Assembly (NCBI RefSeq): GCF_036417845.1
Contig: NC_089980.1
Location: 42,964,501-43,028,500, forward strand
Length of the DNA stretch: 64,000 bases
Direction: 5' to 3'
Source: Apteryx mantelli
Taxonomy: Eukaryota > Chordata > Aves > Apterygiformes > Apterygidae
Position numbers and translations under genes: made by a program. Under the pieces are notes generated by a model that searched no databases, was not told where the DNA came from, and saw only the letters and a list, made by a program, of their open reading frames with translations. How positions within the stretch are numbered: the stretch's first letter is position 1; each line of letters opens with the position of its first letter. Positions 57,535 through 64,000 of the stretch are shown in pieces.

Positions 57535-60313
57535 TATGGAGGTGGTGCTGTCTAGCCTACTCAGGGATTGTTGCTATTGCTTGCATATAAATACTTATTT
57601 AAAAATATTCCTTTTGGAATGATATTAAGGTTACAAAGTTAAGCATTCAAAAACTAGGAAGTGCTAAGCTAAAGCTGCTTGTGTCATTTTTAATTCCACC
57701 CATTAACACTGTTTCTATTTGCACAGTCATGCATTTTTCCAGCAGAATTCATTCAGGGTACAGAATAGAGGGAGGCCATTTAATAGGATATTATTCATCC
57801 TTATCAGTGTGAGACATCAAGTCAAATTTAAGCACACTGAACAAAATCTACACCAAATACAGTACTCCTGTCTTATTCATATGGTCCTTTCAAAGACCAC
57901 CAATTCAGCTCTCCAGTGATCATTAAATAAAATAGTAGTATCTCATGTTTGTAGGCAGATGTTCCAAAAATAAAGAACATATTCTGTTCACATATCAAAG
58001 TCTGATTTCCACATGAGAAAAGTATGCAGCCACAAAATCTTTTCTGCATGGGCACTCAGTTCTCTCAGTGGAGAGACCATCCTGGCAGCTCTGCAATACC
58101 CTGCCTCCTTCAGCACATGCTCCCACAGTTAAGAAGGCAATGATCCTACACAGAAAAGTCCCCTTTACTGCAGATCTCACAAGCACATCCATCTTGTATA
58201 GTGAAGAAATAAATGATCTGTAGAAAAAAAAGATAAAATACAGCTACATAATCAAAAATTCTTTGCAAACTGGTTGCTAATGAAGGTTCTGTAAGCAAAG
58301 TAGACAATGCTAATTAAAAAAGTATTTATTAAGTTATAACCTTATGCTTCTTTAGGTAGAAAGTGGTATCTCAAAAAAATCCAATAAGATATCATCCTGA
58401 GTAAGAACATTGATACCAGTCTTCTACACCGAGCATTACCTTGAAGGAGCTGTACTCTCTCAGCATTTCAGCTGAGTTACTTGTATCAGGAAGGAGCTGC
58501 ATTGGCTATGCTAGACCACTCTGAAACCTAACACAACTTTTTGAAATATGCTTTAAGAAACAAGTCATAAAAATGCATGTATGTATCTGTGCATCAGGTT
58601 TAATAATAGAGAGTGTCTATGAACTATAAAAGATATGTGAATTAATGCAATAAAAGAAGGTTGTTTATGAAAAACAAGTATTTACGATAATGGTACAGCT
58701 TTGTAAAGGTTTGGTAAGGTACCAAAAAGCATCATTAAAAGTTTTGTTTGGAATAAATGAGGGTTGGAATAAATTTATTGCAACAACAAACGTGATAGGA
58801 AGTTTTATGCATAATAAACTTGTAAAAACAATGCTAAGAGGTTCTATGCTTTCAAGTTATTGGATCAGTAAGTTAATGTAATTAATAAAAGACATCTTGC
58901 TAAAGGATGTTAAAACAAAGCAAAAAAAATGATGCAATAAAAAGTTTTCTGAAAAGACGACAAAAGACATAAGTGAAGGTTTCCCAGGGGGGAAAAATCC
59001 ACTTTACAATGCTCATGTTCCAAGGACTTATAAAAATAAGCAACAAAAAACACAAAAATAAGCAAACAAAACATGTAGACACAATGAAAGAAAAAGCTAA
59101 AAGAAAAGGAAACAACTAGGCAAGCCATTAGCATGATGCTTGGTGAACTAAAGCAAGGAAAAACAACTTGGAGAAAAAGCAACTGATTAGTAGTATGTTA
59201 AATTTGTGTAGTTGTTAGGGAGAGGGAAGGAGGCATGCCAATAAAGACCAGTTGCTTGATGGAACGTCTGAGGACAACATGAAGCTCCAGAAGATGCAGG
59301 CTGGAACCACTGCTAGGTGCTGCAAACAGACTGCCAACCTATGGCAATAGGGAAATCACTGGTATTTAGTTATCCTCAAAAACAACCCTTCAAAGAACCA
59401 ACAACACAATAATCCTAATTTATAAACCCTCACAGAGCAGTTATATAGATACAGCAAAAAATTCAAAACAGTTAAAAGCTTTTGGTGCAGGTAAGTGCAA
59501 AACATATCATGAAAAGGAATCCAAATCACCAAACCTAATTTAGAGAGGACCATAATTCCATAAATATTACCCCGCTATCTACAGAAAGTAAAGGAAGCGG
59601 ATACTTCAAAGCAGAACAAATACAATGAAGCATCTCATGCATTTCAAAGAGTGAAGACATACATTTTTATTGAGCAAACTGTGCACTCTGGCATTGGTTA
59701 AAGGCTTATTACTTCTGTATATGTGAGCTAAAGTGCCTGAAGCAATAAAGAAAAATTATATCAACTGGTAAAGGCTTTCCTAAAGACAGCTCTTACACTC
59801 TCTGCAGACCTGCCATTACAGATAGAGGGGCATCTTCACAGTAAGAAGTGCTATGCAACCCACCCCCCCCAGCTAGCTCTGGTGTAAGAAGACACACAGC
59901 ATTTGACCTTAGTGCTCGGGACACTGCCCTGTGCTGTAGGCTTTGCCAGTGGATTTCACTGCTGCACAACAGGGGGATACTGAAGCGTAGTTTCAAGCTC
60001 TGTAGCAGACATACCCTAACACATTCTTCCACCTTCCTCCTCCTCCAGCCTCTTCCTGCTCTTCTCCCTGCCTCTTCTGCCCCTCTCCTTTCACCTGCTG
60101 TTACACCATTCCTTCTCTCCCCTACTTGCATTCCCCTCTTTGGGTCTCCTCTTCAGCTTTATTACTCCAACCCTCCCCATTCCTGCAACGTTCACCTGAC
60201 TGCTTCTGTCCAACCCATCCACCACTAACCCATTCCTCTCAGTCCTGCACTTTCCTATTCCTCTTTCAGCTCCTGCTCTTATACACCAGCCACCAAAAAC
60301 ATCAGAGCTAACA

Positions 60314-60325
60314 CCCCCCCCCCCC
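60314..60325. repeat. poly(C) run, 12 nt
   Basis: Twelve consecutive C on the plus strand, within a broader pyrimidine-rich plus strand from about 60,020 to 60,400. An 8-nt C run lies at 59863-59870. Confidence 0.9.
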
Positions 60326-63300
60326 AGCCCTGACTCCAGCATCTCTCCTCTTGCATCCCACTGCTTCTCCTCTTTTCTCCTCAACCCATGCCTCAGCCCT
60401 CCCTATCGCAGTTAGGTAGATCCTCCTGCTCCAGTCAAACAGTGGGGAAGGGTGAAATCACTGAAGCGCCTCTGCTCTCTCCCAGGTCCAGAGCCTACTG
60501 CAGCCACCAAGAGCTTGAGAAGTCCTGCTCAGCCCATGCAACCAAAGCATGCTTAGCAGTCTGTGAGGCGAAGACTTGGCCTGACTGTCATGCAGGATTT
60601 GAGGACAGATAACTGCTGCTCAGCTCTCATGCGGCTTTTGGAGAAGGTAGGTTCGAACTCTAAAAAGTTTATGGAGCCAATGTAAGAAAGTCACCCAACA
60701 ACAGCAAGACGCATATCACCACTGCCACAGGAACCATCTCCTCCTTCCCCACCAAAATCTAAGCCCTTTCCACACTTGTGAAAGTGCAGAAGGATTTTGA
60801 CAAAAGCTTCTTTAATAACTTCAGCCTTAAAACAGATTTCTGTTGTGTTAAATCTCAGTCCAAGCAAAGCTTTGTAAACCTGTAAGCTACTGAAAACAAG
60901 CTCTTAACACTGAAAAAAGCATCAAACACTTTCATTACAGATACCACCATCTCTCCTGTCAATGATTAGTGGAAGCCACTAAAGCTGCAGTTATGTCTGG
61001 ATTTACCTTTCCATTGCAAAGCTAATCTTCACACCAAGCTTAAACCTTTCTTGCATGCTAACCCTCCATCCTACAATTAGAACCTACCCCGGTCTAAAAT
61101 CAAGAATTCTTACACCATTCTATTGGTATCTTCCCCTAAGTTTTCTATTCCCCCAAGTTTTCATTTCCACTCTATTTTCATTGTTTTAGTAGTATTTGGA
61201 TGGACACACAATCCTTTTGACTTAAAGCGCTCTTCTCCTGCTGAGGTAGGATCCTTTCCTTGAGTATCCACTGCTAATGCTGCCTCCCATTTTTTAAAAT
61301 TCAGAGAGGCCCACTGCCATTCATTATCCACACAAGCTCAGTATTTTCTGCATTTATATCCATGCTTTGGTTCTATTTGAAGGAAATTGTTGTCGCTGTG
61401 CTTCATTAAGCTCTAGGGCAATCATCAGGCAGGTTTTGCGCGTGGAAGCTAGGTTTTTGTTTTCAGAGGAAATATGCTGATGAGTGCTTGATCCTTTTCT
61501 TGCCTAATTCACTTCTGCTTATTCCAATTGTAAGAAAGTAAATTAGTTTCAGAAAGGTCAGATGAATCTGGCAGGAAGCCAACCACCACTGTCATTATTG
61601 TTTTTGAACTAGTCATATACCCAGGTTTTCTCATAAGCATGCTGCCCAGCAAGGCTTTGTTCTTACTCAAGGCAAATTTAAAGTGATGTATGGGAATTCT
61701 AATAGTCAACATTTGGAATATGTTTGAGGGGCAGTCTTTATTTGACATACTTCCAAAATTCATGGCAGAGACCTGGGTCTCTCAGGGGAAATCTGACCTA
61801 CCACAGAAATCTCTCAGGGTGAAAGTTACCAGCAAAACGCGCTAGTGGAAAAATATTGCAAATAAGGAAAATGCTTGTGTACATGATTAACAGAGAAGTG
61901 CAATCACTGTGTGTAGCTTAGCACATTTTCAAGTTACAGCTGCATTTGTGAAATGGGCTTGAAGGGGAGAACATTACATAATTAAAAGGTCTCTATATGT
62001 AAGTAGTTTAAGTCAGCCCACATTTTTTGCCTGACTACTTTGTCAAACAAAAATGCTACAAACATAAAAAAAATTAGTAGTAAGCCTACCCAGAGCTAAT
62101 AAAAATTTCAAGAGGGAAAAAGTGTGGTTCTCCTCTACATACAGCATCTGAACATATAACTATCTAAGAAGATTCAGTTCTGTATGTATCTTCACCTGAA
62201 TTCATCTGAGCATCCCTTCAAGCTCACTATGAGACCAGAAGTTACACATGTAAACTAGACATGAGGCACATTTCTTATTATACAAAGAGAAGTGCCACGG
62301 ATCCTTGTAGAAGGGAGGATGAGGTGGGCTGTAGATCATACAGCTCTTCTGGCAAGTTGCACCCAACCTATGCTGTGAAGACCAGGCATGCCCTGTTTAT
62401 CCCATCCTTGGGAGTTGGAAAATTGATGTTTCAGCTAATTAGCAACCTTTAGGTAAGCCAGACAGATAATAACATGCAAGTACTTTGTTTATTCAGGCCC
62501 TTAATTATTTCAGTTTACTCTTTGTCCACCATAATTAAAAAACACAAGTTTTTAAGTGTAAAGTAATTAAATATTTACATGTTTGATGTAGAAGTAATGT
62601 GAAGAGAGCTTTGAGGTCTCTTCCTTTAAAAGCGCATACTGGCACCACAAACAAATATAAAGTTAGTGGGCAACTGCTGTATACTTCACAAGACTTGTAA
62701 TGAGAGCACAGATGAAGTGTAAAGAAATTGGTGAGCTCAAATATCTCTGCTGAATTTAGCCTGTTGGATGAGCATGGATAAGGCACAGAGGTCATCCAAC
62801 AGCTTCTTTCTGGCTCGATGTGATGTTATTTATTTCTCAGTTAAACTACCTGGTCACAGTCAGATCACCTGGGAGCAAGTACTCAAGCAGATGCAGAACA
62901 AGGCTCAGCTATGCCTCTGCAGAGATGTGCCTGGATCTCTTTGACACTACATCTCAAGGAATTACTTTAACAAAACAAAGACATTGTACAGTTATGAATG
63001 AAAAAACTGCTGGATAACATGCAGTCCTGGCAACTACTATCCCTCCCACAGATGCAGTCACAGAAAGTTGATATGCTGTGGCAAGGGTGTCCACCCTTTA
63101 CACTAAACCCAGCAATGAGGAAAAGTAAATGGAGCTACTCATCAGCCTTCTTCTAGAGGCCCTTAGGGGACCAAATCTGTACCTGTCATACAAACTATCT
63201 GCAGCTGCCTGCATCCTCTGATAAGCACACCCCAATGTTTGGCTCTATGAAAAGGCTCCTTCTGTTCCTATCACACATTTGATGAGGAATGCCTGTATTT

Positions 63301-64000
63301 CGGCTGTGACAGAAGAGGAACCAGTGCATACAGACTTTCATTGTCCCAGAGGAAGTCACATAACTCACCCCAGCTGAAGGCTCACGAGCCACTGGTCTAT
63401 AGCATGCTCCTCATAATCTGAAGTTAACCAGCAATTTATTTACAAATACATTTCATTTTTTTAAACAAATACAAAATAGACAATTGCTTTTCCATATAGC
63501 TCACTACAGATGTGTATTAATAATATGTGTCTGTCAGTGAAATTTTTTATTTCTTCCAAGTCCCTACATTTACCCTTGAGATAAGCAGCATATGTTTTAG
63601 AGTTCTGGTTGACTACCAGATGGAGACCAACAAAAAGAGGCTGCAGTGAACTTGAAAGATTTTTTTCTTTTTTTGTATGTAGCAAATGGAGATTGCTAAT
63701 TAGCTTGAGATAGGTTTTAGTCCAAGGAAGGGAATGTAAATTTTGAATTGTTTAATGGTTAGCAAATGCAAAGCGACATCTTTTTCAGTGAAAAAAGTCA
63801 CACCCTTTTCCAGTATTAAAGTTTTTCGGAAACTCAGTGCTACTAGAGCAAAGAAGGGAAGAAATGTTATAAATAACTAATCATCTATACTGTATTCAAT
63901 ATTTGAAGTGAAATTTATTTCCTTGTGCATTAAAAGACAAGCAGGTAGTTTAGCTATATGCTCAAGTAGCCATCTGGTAACTATCTTGATTTTAAATAGA

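Larger units (their letters stand above)
51439..64000 (-). other. GLP1R: presumed GLP1R intron 3 or upstream intron sequence
   Basis: 12.5 kb without a recognised exon. I looked for exon 3 (a CPWYLPW-type motif), exon 2 (the LFCNRTFD region) and a signal-peptide exon on the minus strand, and for dynein heavy-chain-like frames expected from DNAH8, the human neighbour. None was seen. The stretch holds a 54-bp tandem duplication (57426-57534), homopolymers at 57221-57241 and 60314-60325, an AT-rich tandem stretch at about 55,150-55,215, a cluster of AATAAA hexamers at 58.6-59.25 kb and a pyrimidine-rich stretch at about 60,020-60,400. Confidence 0.6.

Noticed and set aside
60640-60660. GGTTCGAACTC, resembling a tRNA B box
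   Set aside because: The flanking bases cannot form the T-arm stem, and no A box or acceptor stem is present at the right distance.
52000-64000. DNAH8 3' exons expected from human synteny beyond GLP1R
   Set aside because: No dynein heavy-chain-like coding segments recognised. The missing GLP1R 5' exons suggest the window ends before that gene.
1-64000. CRISPR arrays, operons, prophage or toxin-antitoxin modules
   Set aside because: Spliced vertebrate genes, CR1 LINEs and microsatellites identify nuclear vertebrate DNA, and no regularly spaced repeat array exists.

Overview
This window looks like nuclear DNA from a sauropsid, most likely a bird. It has long AT-rich introns and one very GC-rich CpG-island promoter. 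It also carries a 5'-truncated CR1 LINE of the avian/reptilian type and an older CR1/L3-like fragment. There is no bacterial, viral or organellar gene content. Only two protein-coding genes can be supported. They converge and are neighbours in the human order on 6p21.2 (GLP1R-SAYSD1-KCNK5).

Layout: 1-14.7 kb is intergenic with no recognisable exon. It holds homopolymers, a GTT microsatellite, a poly(A)-signal-plus-A-tract signature near 8.3 kb and an AT-rich, homeodomain-motif-dense stretch near 12.2-12.4 kb. At 14.8-15.8 kb a CpG island contains the compact two-exon SAYSD1 gene (+ strand, 131 aa, 89-nt intron). At 16.7-16.85 kb, poly(A) hexamers on opposite strands lie tens of bases apart, where SAYSD1 and GLP1R transcripts would meet. 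From 20.1 kb to at least 51.4 kb, on the minus strand, ten consecutive exons encode the glucagon-like peptide-1 receptor from the second half of the extracellular domain to the stop codon. By comparison with human these are exons 4-13. Splice phases agree across every junction, and the 365 residues read without a break. Beyond 51.4 kb (12.5 kb) I find no exon of GLP1R (1-3 are missing) or of another gene, so I treat it as intron 3 or upstream intron sequence.

Function: GLP1R is a class B G-protein-coupled receptor that couples the incretin peptide GLP-1 to Gs/cAMP signalling at the cell surface. SAYSD1 is a small ER/vesicle membrane protein linked in mammals to quality control at the Sec61 translocon. 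They are syntenic neighbours, and nothing in the sequence says they share a pathway.

I found no undescribed multi-gene system. The most interesting items are lineage-specific changes in GLP1R (an extra glycosylation sequon, two substitutions at the top of TM1, loss of the TM4 proline), direct repeats bracketing the 42-nt exon 12, the very small G-rich SAYSD1 intron with a shortened protein, and several tandem duplications inside introns.
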